A stretch of DNA of 6,076 bases from Pyrinomonadaceae bacterium (GCA_025929655.1 JAICPV010000159.1:1-6076); one strand, 5' to 3'; numbered from the stretch's first letter, positions 1-6,076 are shown. Numbers and translations are program-made. The notes: generated from the letters alone by a model not told the origin.

Positions 1-728
1 ATATCGAAAAGGTCGCTGAGGAATTCGTCGACCGGCTTGATATCAAGCCTGGTATGAAGGTCCTCGACGTCGCATGCGGAAGCGGCAATCTCGCCGTCAA
101 CGCGGCCCAAAAAGGCGCCGATGTCACAGGCATAGATATCGCCGATAATCTCGTCGAATCGGCAAAGAAACGCGCCGAGGCACTTGGCCTCGATATCAAG
201 TTCGAGCAGGGCGACGCCGAAGCATTGCCGTACGACGACAACACGTTCGACGTCGTGATGACGATGTTCGGTGCAATGTTCGCTCCGCGGCCGGACGTTA
301 CCGCCAGCGAGCTTGTTCGCGTCTGCAAACCGGGCGGCATCATTGCCATGGCAAACTGGACGCCGGATGGCCATGCAGGACAGATGTTCAAGCTTTCCGG
401 TAAATATCTGCCGCCGCCAAACATGCCTCCGCCGGTTCAGTGGGGAGTTCCCGAGATAGTTGCGGAGCGTTTCGGCGATTCGATCAGCGAACTGAAAACC
501 ACGAAATATCTGGCCGATATGACCTTCGAGTACGGCCCGGCAGAGGTCGTCGAGCATTTCCGCCAATACTTCGGCCCGACCGTGATGGCTTTCAAAGCGA
601 TCCCTGAGGACAAACACGAAGCATTCCGGTCGGACACGGAAGCTCTCTGGCAGCAAAACAATACTGCAAATGACGGCACAACGCATGTGAAGAGTGAGTA
701 TTTGGAAGTGATCGCCACCAAGAAATAA
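1..728 (+). CDS. Class I SAM-dependent methyltransferase, 5'-truncated by window edge
   Basis: The reading frame is open from base 3 and runs into the ATG at 54 without a stop. The residues before that Met (IEKVAEEFVDRLDIKPG) are typical of the helix and turn preceding motif I, so the true start lies left of the window and 241 residues are visible. Counting from the Met at 54, SAM-binding motif I is VLDVACGSGN (3-12), the ribose-binding acidic residue after strand 2 is D28 (GIDIA), a GDAEALPY motif lies at 53-60, FDVV at 65-68, and a CKPGG turn at 91-95. This is the Methyltransf_11 / UbiE-like Rossmann fold. A Pro-rich stretch (YLPPP, then MPPPVQWG, about 118-131) and a C-terminal helical part follow, probably forming the substrate lid. 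Many small-molecule methyltransferases share this build, so the acceptor substrate cannot be named. The protein has no signal peptide in view and is expected to be cytosolic. It converges on the ferredoxin gene. Confidence 0.9.
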   Translation, partial: IEKVAEEFVDRLDIKPGMKVLDVACGSGNLAVNAAQKGADVTGIDIADNLVESAKKRAEALGLDIKFEQGDAEALPYDDNTFDVVMTMFGAMFAPRPDVTASELVRVCKPGGIIAMANWTPDGHAGQMFKLSGKYLPPPNMPPPVQWGVPEIVAERFGDSISELKTTKYLADMTFEYGPAEVVEHFRQYFGPTVMAFKAIPEDKHEAFRSDTEALWQQNNTANDGTTHVKSEYLEVIATKK

Positions 729-737
729 TCGATGAGC

Positions 738-752
738 GGGGGCGATGCCCCC
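738..752. terminator. GC-rich hairpin after the methyltransferase gene, possible terminator
   Basis: GGGGGC, loop GAT, GCCCCC forms a perfect 6-bp stem 9 bases after the methyltransferase stop codon. The bases that follow (TTCCCGAC) are only weakly U-rich in the transcript, and no T-run follows on the other strand, so this is not a textbook Rho-independent terminator. Its position between two convergent genes makes a role in 3'-end formation or transcript stability plausible. The rest of 729-861 shows no coding potential or other structure that I can support. Confidence 0.35.
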
Positions 753-861
753 TTCCCGACTGCGGCTATTCAACTCGCACAGTTTTGTTTCCGAGGAAGC
801 TAAACAGCGAGAAACAAGTTAATTACTTGCAGTACGGAAGGGCCCTGTCCCCGCTTCTTAT

Positions 862-1257
862 CTAACCATTTGGTAATTTCATCAGCGCTAATCTTTCAAC
901 CACAATCCCATTTTCCAAATGTTGCTCCACGATCTCTGCCACGTCGTCAGCCTGCACCTGTCCATAAAGAACGCCGTCGGGATGCACCATGACTGCCACG
1001 CCGATCGAGCAAAACCCGATAGAGCCGCAGTCGTTCAACAGGATCGAACCCATCGGGTTTCGGCCCTTCGATTCCTTTCCTTGGCGGATACCTTTGGATT
1101 CCAGAATCCGTTCGAATTCGGCCTTCACCTCCGCTGATCCGACCTGAGAGCACGACTTTCCGTTGCATACAAATACCTGCCGCAGGATCGGCGCCTTGAG
1201 CATCGGAGCCAGTTTTTCCAGTTCTGCACGGTCGGTGATGAACTTTGGTTTTGCCAT
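862..1257 (-). CDS. Thioredoxin-like [2Fe-2S] ferredoxin domain protein
   Basis: This 131-residue soluble protein has the layout of thioredoxin-fold [2Fe-2S] ferredoxins, the family that includes NuoE/HoxE domains and Shethna-type ferredoxins. The first strand VFVC leads into a C31-x4-C36 pair. A second Cys pair is C77 and C83, and the family's C-terminal signature follows (HPDGVLYG at 92-99, then DDVAEIVEQHL at 104-114). Such proteins carry electrons between dehydrogenases or oxidoreductases, but no partner enzyme is in the window. It lacks the N-terminal helical bundle of full NuoE, so it is a stand-alone ferredoxin rather than a complex I subunit. The second pair is odd: anchoring on the downstream PDG, the usual C-x3-C would place its first Cys at S79, whereas the protein has C77, giving C-x5-C. 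The ATG at 1257 is supported by a GGAGG sequence 10 nt upstream. The gene is divergent from the FHA-protease gene. Confidence 0.85.
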   Translation of the reverse strand: MAKPKFITDRAELEKLAPMLKAPILRQVFVCNGKSCSQVGSAEVKAEFERILESKGIRQGKESKGRNPMGSILLNDCGSIGFCSIGVAVMVHPDGVLYGQVQADDVAEIVEQHLENGIVVERLALMKLPNG

Positions 1258-1267
1258 GTAAAGACAC

Positions 1268-1272
1268 CCTCC
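1268..1272 (-). promoter_or_regulatory. Shine-Dalgarno of the ferredoxin gene
   Basis: Read on the minus strand, the segment contains GGAGG within AGGGAGGG, ending 10 nt before the ATG at 1257. It fixes that ATG as the start. Confidence 0.75.
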
Positions 1273-1347
1273 CTATCGATCGGGTTTCCGCCTTTACTTA
1301 TTTTGCCACTTTAGCCATTCACATTGCATCGAAGCCAATTGCGCCTG

Positions 1348-1356
1348 TGCTAAAAT
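1348..1356 (+). promoter_or_regulatory. Extended -10 promoter for the FHA-protease gene
   Basis: TGCTAAAAT matches an extended -10 element (TGn followed by TAAAAT, 5 of 6 to TATAAT). No good -35 sits 16-18 bp upstream, which is tolerable for extended -10 promoters. Transcription would start near 1362-1364, giving a leader of about 26 nt before the ATG at 1389. The assignment rests on motif match and position only. Confidence 0.45.
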
Positions 1357-1361
1357 CTCTC

Positions 1362-1378
1362 TTCGACAAAGCGTCGAA
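1362..1378. repeat. Operator-like inverted repeat at the predicted transcription start
   Basis: TTCGAC, 5-nt spacer AAAGC, GTCGAA is a perfect 6-bp inverted repeat. It begins 5 bases after the predicted -10 and ends 10 bases before the ATG of the FHA-protease gene. The placement suits a repressor operator overlapping the transcription start, or a small hairpin in the leader that would mask the start region. No regulator gene that could bind it is visible nearby. Confidence 0.4.
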
Positions 1379-1388
1379 TCACCCTTAA

Positions 1389-3026
1389 ATGGCAGTCGGC
1401 ATTATCATACACATCTCGGTCGGGTCGGAACGACGGACCGAGTTTTTTTCTGACCACCGGCTGAGCATCGGGTCGGACGAGATGTGCGACCTCCAGATCC
1501 ATTCCAACCATTTCGAGCATAAAAGCGCATGGATCGTGCTTGAAAACTCCGACGGCGTTTACCGCATTATCGACTTCGACCCCGCCGTCGGACTGACGAT
1601 AAATGGCAAACCGATCCGCCGTTATATTGCGGTCACCGATGGAGACGTGATCAATGTCGGTGAGACCGATATTTCACTATCGTTTTTCGCGATCGAACAA
1701 AAGCCTTCGATGATCACGACCAAACGAATGGACGCCGCGATCGCGCCCTTTATCGCCGACGCCGCACTTGAATCCGCAGCTTCGCCGAAACGGGACGATG
1801 CGAAAGTTTTTCTTCGCGAGTTCTCGCGAGAGCTGATGCGGGAGATCCACTGGACGACGAAGGCGATCGCATTCGTTCTTGCTGCGGGGTTTATCACCGG
1901 AATTGTTTATCTCGGTTACGCCGTGAGCTCCGAGCTTCGCGCTAATCGCCAGCAGGCCGAGCAGCACCGCGAAACGATCGCAAAGCTGGAAGAACAGCTT
2001 GGAAACACCAGTTCGCAGATCGGCGAGCTTGATAAAACGAATCGCGAGCTTATTCGTTCGCAATCTCTCGCACAGAATGTTCGTGTCGATTACGGCAACG
2101 GCATCTGCCTGATCGTCGGACTTTACGACCTGGTCGACCGCGGCTCGGGAAAAGTGCTCCGCTACCCGGATCCCAGCCAATACGGCCCGACGCAACTGGA
2201 ACCGACCCCAAACGAGGGCGAAGCGCCTCAAGGGCCGCCGCAGTCGCTCACCACCGTGGGCGGCGGCAGCCCGGTCGAATACGATTTCATCGGGACCGGT
2301 TTCCATGTCGGCGGCGGTTACATCGTGACCAACCGCCATGTGCTTCAGCCATGGACCGAGGATGACCTGGTCAAGCAGATGATGCGCACTTCGAATGGCC
2401 GGGCTCGCGTCAAAAAACTTGTGATCTATTTTCCCGGCGTTCCGCAGCCGTTCGCCCTTCGTGTTCGCGACACAAGCAGCCGCGAAGACATCGCGGTCGC
2501 TTCGATAGACCCGGCTGCGGTCCCGCTACAAATACCGACGCTGCCGCTCGATCCCGACTCTCAAGCCGCGACGATCGGAAAAACTGTCGTCACGATGGGT
2601 TATCCGAGCGGTCCCGACCGTTTGCTGGCCATGGTCGAGGACGAGGAAGCGAAGTCTATCAATCAGCGCTTTGGAAACTCTCGGCAAAACCTTATCAATT
2701 TCCTTGCCCAGTCGATGAAGATAGTCCCGCTCACTACACAAGGCGCGATCACCGATCTCGATTCGCGGCGGATAGTACACGATGCCAAGACGGCCATCGG
2801 CGGCTCAGGTGCTCCTCTTTTCGGGCAGTCTGGCAAGGTCATCGGCGTGAACTTCGGCGTTTTCACCGAGAATACCGCGTCGAACATGGCTGTCCCGATC
2901 CGCTTCGCGATAGATCTCTTGCGACGGTCCGGATGGGTGCCGCCGGATGAGGTTCAGCCCGATCAATCAACCCAGAGCAGCGAAGCAAATTCAAATACCA
3001 CCGTGGCTGGGCCCACCTCTCGATAA
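1389..3026 (+). CDS. Membrane-anchored FHA domain / trypsin-like serine protease fusion
   Basis: This 545-residue protein combines four parts. Residues about 5-103 form an FHA-like beta-sandwich, recognisable by LSIGSDEMCDLQI (25-37), the INGKPI turn (71-76) and DGDVINVG (84-91). A single hydrophobic helix lies at about 157-179, with basic residues on its N-terminal side, so the FHA part should face the cytoplasm. A charged coiled-coil stretch follows (about 181-225). From about 230 comes a trypsin/HtrA-like protease domain with His317 in TNRHVL, Asp367 in REDIAV and Ser473 in GGSGAPL, a complete triad, placed outside the membrane. A Pro/Gly-rich segment (about 250-296) is inserted after the first protease strand. 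No PDZ domain follows; the protein ends in a Ser/Thr/Gln-rich tail (521-545). The FHA part lacks the usual phosphothreonine-binding residues: Ser29 replaces Arg, Glu43 replaces Ser, Ser46 replaces His. The start has no clear Shine-Dalgarno. The substrate is unknown. Confidence 0.85.
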   Translation: MAVGIIIHISVGSERRTEFFSDHRLSIGSDEMCDLQIHSNHFEHKSAWIVLENSDGVYRIIDFDPAVGLTINGKPIRRYIAVTDGDVINVGETDISLSFFAIEQKPSMITTKRMDAAIAPFIADAALESAASPKRDDAKVFLREFSRELMREIHWTTKAIAFVLAAGFITGIVYLGYAVSSELRANRQQAEQHRETIAKLEEQLGNTSSQIGELDKTNRELIRSQSLAQNVRVDYGNGICLIVGLYDLVDRGSGKVLRYPDPSQYGPTQLEPTPNEGEAPQGPPQSLTTVGGGSPVEYDFIGTGFHVGGGYIVTNRHVLQPWTEDDLVKQMMRTSNGRARVKKLVIYFPGVPQPFALRVRDTSSREDIAVASIDPAAVPLQIPTLPLDPDSQAATIGKTVVTMGYPSGPDRLLAMVEDEEAKSINQRFGNSRQNLINFLAQSMKIVPLTTQGAITDLDSRRIVHDAKTAIGGSGAPLFGQSGKVIGVNFGVFTENTASNMAVPIRFAIDLLRRSGWVPPDEVQPDQSTQSSEANSNTTVAGPTSR

Positions 3027-3040
3027 CTCAGAGCAAAAAT

Positions 3041-3069
3041 TTGAATTAGGATCCGTCTGGCATTATCAT
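3041..3069 (+). promoter_or_regulatory. Sigma-70-like promoter before the helical protein gene
   Basis: TTGAAT (3041-3046, 4 of 6 to TTGACA) and TATCAT (3064-3069, 5 of 6 to TATAAT) are separated by exactly 17 bp. Transcription would begin near 3076, about 35 nt before the ATG at 3111. The downstream gene may therefore be expressed independently of the protease gene, whose stop is 84 bp upstream of that ATG. This is a motif-based prediction. Confidence 0.45.
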
Positions 3070-3097
3070 TGCCGCACGGCATTGATTCACCCAGAAC

Positions 3098-3102
3098 GGA
3101 GG
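3098..3102 (+). promoter_or_regulatory. Shine-Dalgarno that decides the start at 3111
   Basis: GGAGG lies 8 nt before the ATG at 3111. It favours this ATG over the in-frame TTG at 3069, which would place the Shine-Dalgarno inside the coding region. Confidence 0.8.
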
Positions 3103-3110
3103 AAAACAAG

Positions 3111-3626
3111 ATGGCAGATTGGGGCGATAAGTTCATGGAGGCATGGACGACCATCAAAAAGAAGGCCGGTGGCTGCGCGGCGAATACCGATCTCGAAGAG
3201 ATCAAGGCGTCCGTGGAACTTGGCCAGAAACGGATCGATCAGGCATTGATGGTCGGCACGTTGCTGCAGAAGGATTCGAAGGTCTTCGAAAAGCTGACCA
3301 AGGCGAACGAAGGCCTCGGAAAGATCGGGGAAACACTTGGCACGGTACAGGACGTTTGTTTGGACATCACTGCGGTCGGCAAGATACACGACGCTGCGAT
3401 CGCCCTTAGTAACGAACGCCTGATCTACGATGACCCCGAAGGCGCGGCTGCGGCGTTCGATTCGATGTTCCAGGGATTCGGCAGGCTTTGCAGATATCTG
3501 CCGCCGCCGGCGAAATCATGGCAGCAGTTTTTCGAGAGCTTCAATCTTTTCAGTGCTATGACGCCGAAGCTTGTTCCCGAGCTTCGCTGGAAGGATCGCT
3601 TCAAAGAGGTCGAAGGCTGGCAATAA
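3111..3626 (+). CDS. Hypothetical soluble helical protein, 171 residues
   Basis: I do not recognise this protein. It begins MADWGDKFMEAW, has no signal peptide or transmembrane segment, and looks almost entirely alpha-helical. A charged N-terminal half (about 1-65, rich in Lys, Glu and Asp) is followed by a Gly-spaced amphipathic stretch (about 66-92, with GLGKIGETLG), a DDPEGAAAAFDSMFQGFGRL segment (107-126), and an aromatic C-terminal part with YLPPP (129-133), WQQFFESF (137-144) and a terminal Trp-Gln. Cysteines at 22, 83 and 127 form no obvious metal motif. The ATG at 3111 is set by a strong Shine-Dalgarno, and a plausible promoter lies just upstream. The gene sits 84 bp behind the FHA-protease gene on the same strand, so a shared function (partner, regulator or substrate) is possible but unproven. 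Its codon use resembles its neighbours and the frame is intact, which argues for a real gene. Confidence 0.8.
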   Translation: MADWGDKFMEAWTTIKKKAGGCAANTDLEEIKASVELGQKRIDQALMVGTLLQKDSKVFEKLTKANEGLGKIGETLGTVQDVCLDITAVGKIHDAAIALSNERLIYDDPEGAAAAFDSMFQGFGRLCRYLPPPAKSWQQFFESFNLFSAMTPKLVPELRWKDRFKEVEGWQ

Positions 3627-3632
3627 AAGACG

Positions 3633-4517
3633 TTACGACCCGTTAGCAAATTTTTCTTTATCTTTCACACCGAGTTCGCCGATCTTCTCCATCAGATGGT
3701 CGGCGATCTCTTTATGCGTGCGAAGCGAATCGCGCTTTCCGTAAAATTCCGACAGATCGATCTGCTCGCCGAACCAGATACGCACGTTTTCGCCGCCTGT
3801 CCAATTCCCTAAGATCTGTTTCGGAAGATCGTTGCCCAAACCGGCTATAAAGACCGGGATTACCTGCGGTTCCGCGTTCAGAATAACTTTGCCGATACCC
3901 GGCTGCGCAGGCAAAAAGCTGTAAGGGTCGTCATTCAGATTTCGTTTACCCTCCGGATGAAAGCCAATTATATGTCCCTTCCCTTCAGAAGAGATTCGGA
4001 TCAATTCCCTCACCGAAAACCTATCGAATCGGCGCTTCTCGCCCTCGCCTTCCTCACGAAAGAACGGCGGGTACATCGACCACCAGCCCATTACCAGATT
4101 GACGATCCAGCCCGCCGGGTTTGTATAGAAAAATTTCGCACGCACGGGAAAATAAAGCGTTATCGGCCGCGTTGTTCGGCGGAACATCACGCTCGCGACC
4201 GTGTACATATCGAAAAACGAACGGTGATTCGCAACAAGTATCAGCGGCCGCGACGCATCGGAATTCTGAACGTTCTCGATACCGAAAACATTCATCAGGT
4301 TGTAAGTCGCAATGTAGATCCAAAGTGAGCCGATGTGCCGTTGACACCACGTCCAAAAACGCTTCCATATGCCGAAATTCATCCTCCGCGTCAGGCGGAA
4401 ACCCGCGCGCTCGACCGGACCCAGAACGCCGATCTCTTCAGCGCTCGGTGCGAGCCGTGCTTCGTTCGGTTTTGCTAACTCGTCTTTTGTAGCGCGTTCA
4501 GCCAGTTCTTTGGCCAT
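3633..4517 (-). CDS. PlsC-family lysophospholipid (1-acylglycerol-3-phosphate-type) acyltransferase
   Basis: The 294-residue product carries the acyltransferase motifs of the PlsC/LPLAT family. Counting from the ATG at 4517, motif I is NHRSFFD (97-103) with catalytic His98 and Asp103, an FFRE motif-II-like segment lies near 152-155, motif III is FHPEGKRN (186-193) with the substrate-phosphate-binding EG, and motif IV is VIPVFIAG (219-226). Family members move an acyl chain onto a lysophospholipid or lysophosphatidate at the inner membrane surface. Hydrophobic stretches near 62-79 and 133-148 could anchor it to the membrane. An N-terminal extension of about 40 charged residues precedes the domain. 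The ATG is chosen over an in-frame TTG two codons upstream; neither has a visible Shine-Dalgarno. The gene follows metH by 34 bp on the same strand, so co-transcription is likely, and it converges on the helical-protein gene with only 6 bp between stop codons. The exact acyl acceptor cannot be told; other lipid acyltransferases share these motifs. Confidence 0.85.
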   Translation of the reverse strand: MAKELAERATKDELAKPNEARLAPSAEEIGVLGPVERAGFRLTRRMNFGIWKRFWTWCQRHIGSLWIYIATYNLMNVFGIENVQNSDASRPLILVANHRSFFDMYTVASVMFRRTTRPITLYFPVRAKFFYTNPAGWIVNLVMGWWSMYPPFFREEGEGEKRRFDRFSVRELIRISSEGKGHIIGFHPEGKRNLNDDPYSFLPAQPGIGKVILNAEPQVIPVFIAGLGNDLPKQILGNWTGGENVRIWFGEQIDLSEFYGKRDSLRTHKEIADHLMEKIGELGVKDKEKFANGS

Positions 4518-4551
4518 AGGCAAAGCGACAGTTTAGCAAAAGGTGGGCGAT

Positions 4552-6076
4552 CTACTCGATATTGAAATATTTCGCTTCGGGATGATGGACGATGATGGCG
4601 GACGTGGATTGTTCGGGATCGAGCATGAATTCATCGGTTAGTCCCACGTCGATCCGTTCCGGCTGCAACAGTTCAAACAGCTTTGTTTGATCCTCGATGT
4701 TGGGGCAGGCAGGATAACCGAAGCTGTATCGAGAGCCTTGGTAACCCTGATGGAAGAGCTTCGTTAATTCCGGCGCGTCGCTCTCCGCGATCCCCAACTC
4801 TTCCCGAACGCGTTTATGCCATAATTCAGCCAGCGCTTCGGCAGACTCGACAGACAAACCGTGGAACAGAAGATAATCCTGATAGTTATCCGATTTGAAT
4901 AACTGTGCAGAATACTCGCTCGCCTTGCGGCCCATCGTTACAAGTTGAAACGCGACGACGTCCGTTTTTCCATTGCCGGCAGCGGCAAAATAATCCGCCA
5001 AACAAAGATTTTTCCCGCCACGCTGTTCGACCGGCTGACGCGGAAACGTGAACCGCAGCTTTTCGGTTTTCAGATCGTCTTCCCAAATGATCAGATCGTT
5101 CCCTTCGGAATTGCACGGAAAGTAGCCGTAAACCAGTTTTGCTTCGAGCAGCTTTTCCCGGATCGCTTTAGCCTTTATCTCTTCAAATTTCGGATAAACG
5201 GTCTCATCCAGGATCTGCTTATATTCTTCCGTCGTTCTCTTGCCCTGTTTGAACTGCCATTGTCCCTTGAATAGAGCGGTTTCGTTTATAAATTCGAATA
5301 CCTTCGTCAAATCTTTGATTTCAACGACCTTTGAACCGAAAAAAGGCGCGGTTGGGATATGCCCACCGACAGAAACCTCGGAACGGATTGTATGCGTCGT
5401 ATCGTGCTTGGCTCGAGGTGATACCCTCGCAGCTACAGTTCCGATCTTAGCGTCTTCTCCTACTAGATCTTCAGCGTCACCCAAGGGCACACTCGCTACC
5501 GCTCGTGTTTCTGCCTGTGCAGTTGCAGCGGCCGCTTTCGATTCCACATTCCGCATTTCGACTTCCGCATTCGTGAGTTCGTCCATCGCGTGGAGGCCGT
5601 CGAAGGCGTCGCGGGCGTAGAACAATTTGCCTTTATAAAGCGGGATCAGATCGGCGTCGACATAACGCCTGTTGAGCGCCGCGCCGCCGAGAATCACCGG
5701 CACGTTTATCCCGCGCTCGTTCATCAGCTCGAGGTTGTCGCGCATTATGAGCGTCGATTTAACGAGCAGCCCGCTCATGCCGATCGCGTCGGCTTTCGTT
5801 TCTTCCCACGATCGAAGAATTTCGTCGATCGGCTGCTTGATGCCGAGGTTTACGACCTTGTAGCCGTTGTTTGTAAGGATGATGTCGACGAGATTCTTGC
5901 CAATGTCGTGTACGTCGCCCTTTACGGTTGCAATGACCATCGTCCCTTTATTGGAACCCTCAACACGGTCCATGAACGGCTCGAGAAATTTCACCGCGGC
6001 CTTCATCGCCTCAGCAGATTGCAGTACGAACGGCAATTGCATCTGCCCGCTTCCGAAGAGGTCGCCGACCACCTTC
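4552..6076 (-). CDS. metH: Cobalamin-dependent methionine synthase, C-terminal part (5' end outside window)
   Basis: MetH transfers a methyl group from methyltetrahydrofolate to homocysteine through cobalamin, making methionine in the cytosol. The frame stays open to the right edge (KVVGDLFGSGQMQLPF), a conserved internal segment, so about 507 of roughly 1,200 residues are seen. Counting from the GTG codon at 6072, the end of the helical B12 cap spans about 1-36. The Rossmann cobalamin domain follows with GDVHDIGKN (52-60), where His55 is the lower cobalt ligand, then GMSGLLVKS (98-106) and the GGA turn (129-131). The reactivation domain occupies about 235-506, with the SAM-binding signature RYSFGYPACP (448-457), which methylates oxidised cob(II)alamin with SAM and reduced flavodoxin. 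An Ala-rich linker (about 178-215) joins the two. The homocysteine and folate domains should lie beyond the window. No cobalamin riboswitch can be assessed because the 5' end is missing. plsC-like acyltransferase follows 34 bp downstream. Confidence 0.95.
   Translation of the reverse strand, partial: KVVGDLFGSGQMQLPFVLQSAEAMKAAVKFLEPFMDRVEGSNKGTMVIATVKGDVHDIGKNLVDIILTNNGYKVVNLGIKQPIDEILRSWEETKADAIGMSGLLVKSTLIMRDNLELMNERGINVPVILGGAALNRRYVDADLIPLYKGKLFYARDAFDGLHAMDELTNAEVEMRNVESKAAAATAQAETRAVASVPLGDAEDLVGEDAKIGTVAARVSPRAKHDTTHTIRSEVSVGGHIPTAPFFGSKVVEIKDLTKVFEFINETALFKGQWQFKQGKRTTEEYKQILDETVYPKFEEIKAKAIREKLLEAKLVYGYFPCNSEGNDLIIWEDDLKTEKLRFTFPRQPVEQRGGKNLCLADYFAAAGNGKTDVVAFQLVTMGRKASEYSAQLFKSDNYQDYLLFHGLSVESAEALAELWHKRVREELGIAESDAPELTKLFHQGYQGSRYSFGYPACPNIEDQTKLFELLQPERIDVGLTDEFMLDPEQSTSAIIVHHPEAKYFNIE

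Noticed and set aside
404..418. 15-bp sequence ATATCTGCCGCCGCC repeated at 3494-3508
   Set aside because: Both copies encode YLPPP in unrelated proteins, with no flanking similarity. Shared codon choice is enough to explain it.
1677..2339. Long open frame on the minus strand (220 codons) across the FHA-protease gene
   Set aside because: It is antisense to a gene with clear domains and catalytic motifs, its translation shows no family features, and there is no ribosome binding site. It is a shadow of codon bias.
3070..3081. Small palindrome TGCC-GCAC-GGCA in the leader of the helical-protein gene
   Set aside because: A 4-bp stem with a 4-nt loop and no T-run is too weak to call a terminator or riboswitch.
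3069..3110. In-frame TTG start that would extend the helical protein by 14 residues
   Set aside because: The GGAGG eight bases before the ATG at 3111 sets the start there, and the predicted -10 would overlap the TTG.
4518..4523. TTG start two codons before the acyltransferase ATG
   Set aside because: The ATG is the stronger codon and no Shine-Dalgarno favours the TTG. The difference is two residues.
4518..4551. Possible terminator between metH and the acyltransferase gene
   Set aside because: I find no convincing stem-loop in these 34 bases, which fits co-transcription of the two genes.

Overview
The window looks like ordinary bacterial chromosome of moderate-to-high GC. It is densely coding, with short intergenic gaps and no mobile elements, RNA genes or CRISPR arrays that I can see. 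The mixture of a cobalamin-dependent methionine synthase, a stand-alone thioredoxin-like [2Fe-2S] protein and a membrane-anchored FHA/serine-protease fusion would fit a free-living Gram-negative bacterium. Acidobacteriota (Blastocatellia type) is my tentative guess; no marker gene here fixes the taxonomy.

Layout from left to right. Bases 1-728 (+) hold the C-terminal part of a class I SAM-dependent methyltransferase whose start lies outside the window. It converges on a small thioredoxin-like [2Fe-2S] ferredoxin gene (862-1257, -). A 131-bp divergent intergenic region follows. It carries an extended -10 promoter and an operator-like inverted repeat for the next gene. That gene (1389-3026, +) encodes a 545-residue protein with a cytoplasmic FHA fold, a single transmembrane helix, a coiled coil and a trypsin/HtrA-like protease domain with a complete His-Asp-Ser triad. 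Behind it, with a recognisable promoter and a strong Shine-Dalgarno, is a 171-residue soluble helical protein of unknown function (3111-3626, +). It ends 6 bp from the end of a convergent PlsC-type acyltransferase gene (3633-4517, -). The acyltransferase gene lies 34 bp downstream of the 3' end of metH (4552-6076, -), which enters the window from the right as its C-terminal 507 or so residues.

The methyltransferase, acyltransferase (phospholipid synthesis) and MetH (methionine and SAM regeneration) are housekeeping or metabolic. The part that deserves attention is the centre: the FHA-TM-protease and its helical neighbour. The FHA fold has lost the residues that normally read phosphothreonine, while the protease keeps its catalytic residues. 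This suggests a membrane-anchored protease whose inner domain works by protein-protein contact rather than phosphopeptide reading. A second oddity is the ferredoxin-like protein, in which the third cluster cysteine is shifted by two residues relative to the usual family pattern.
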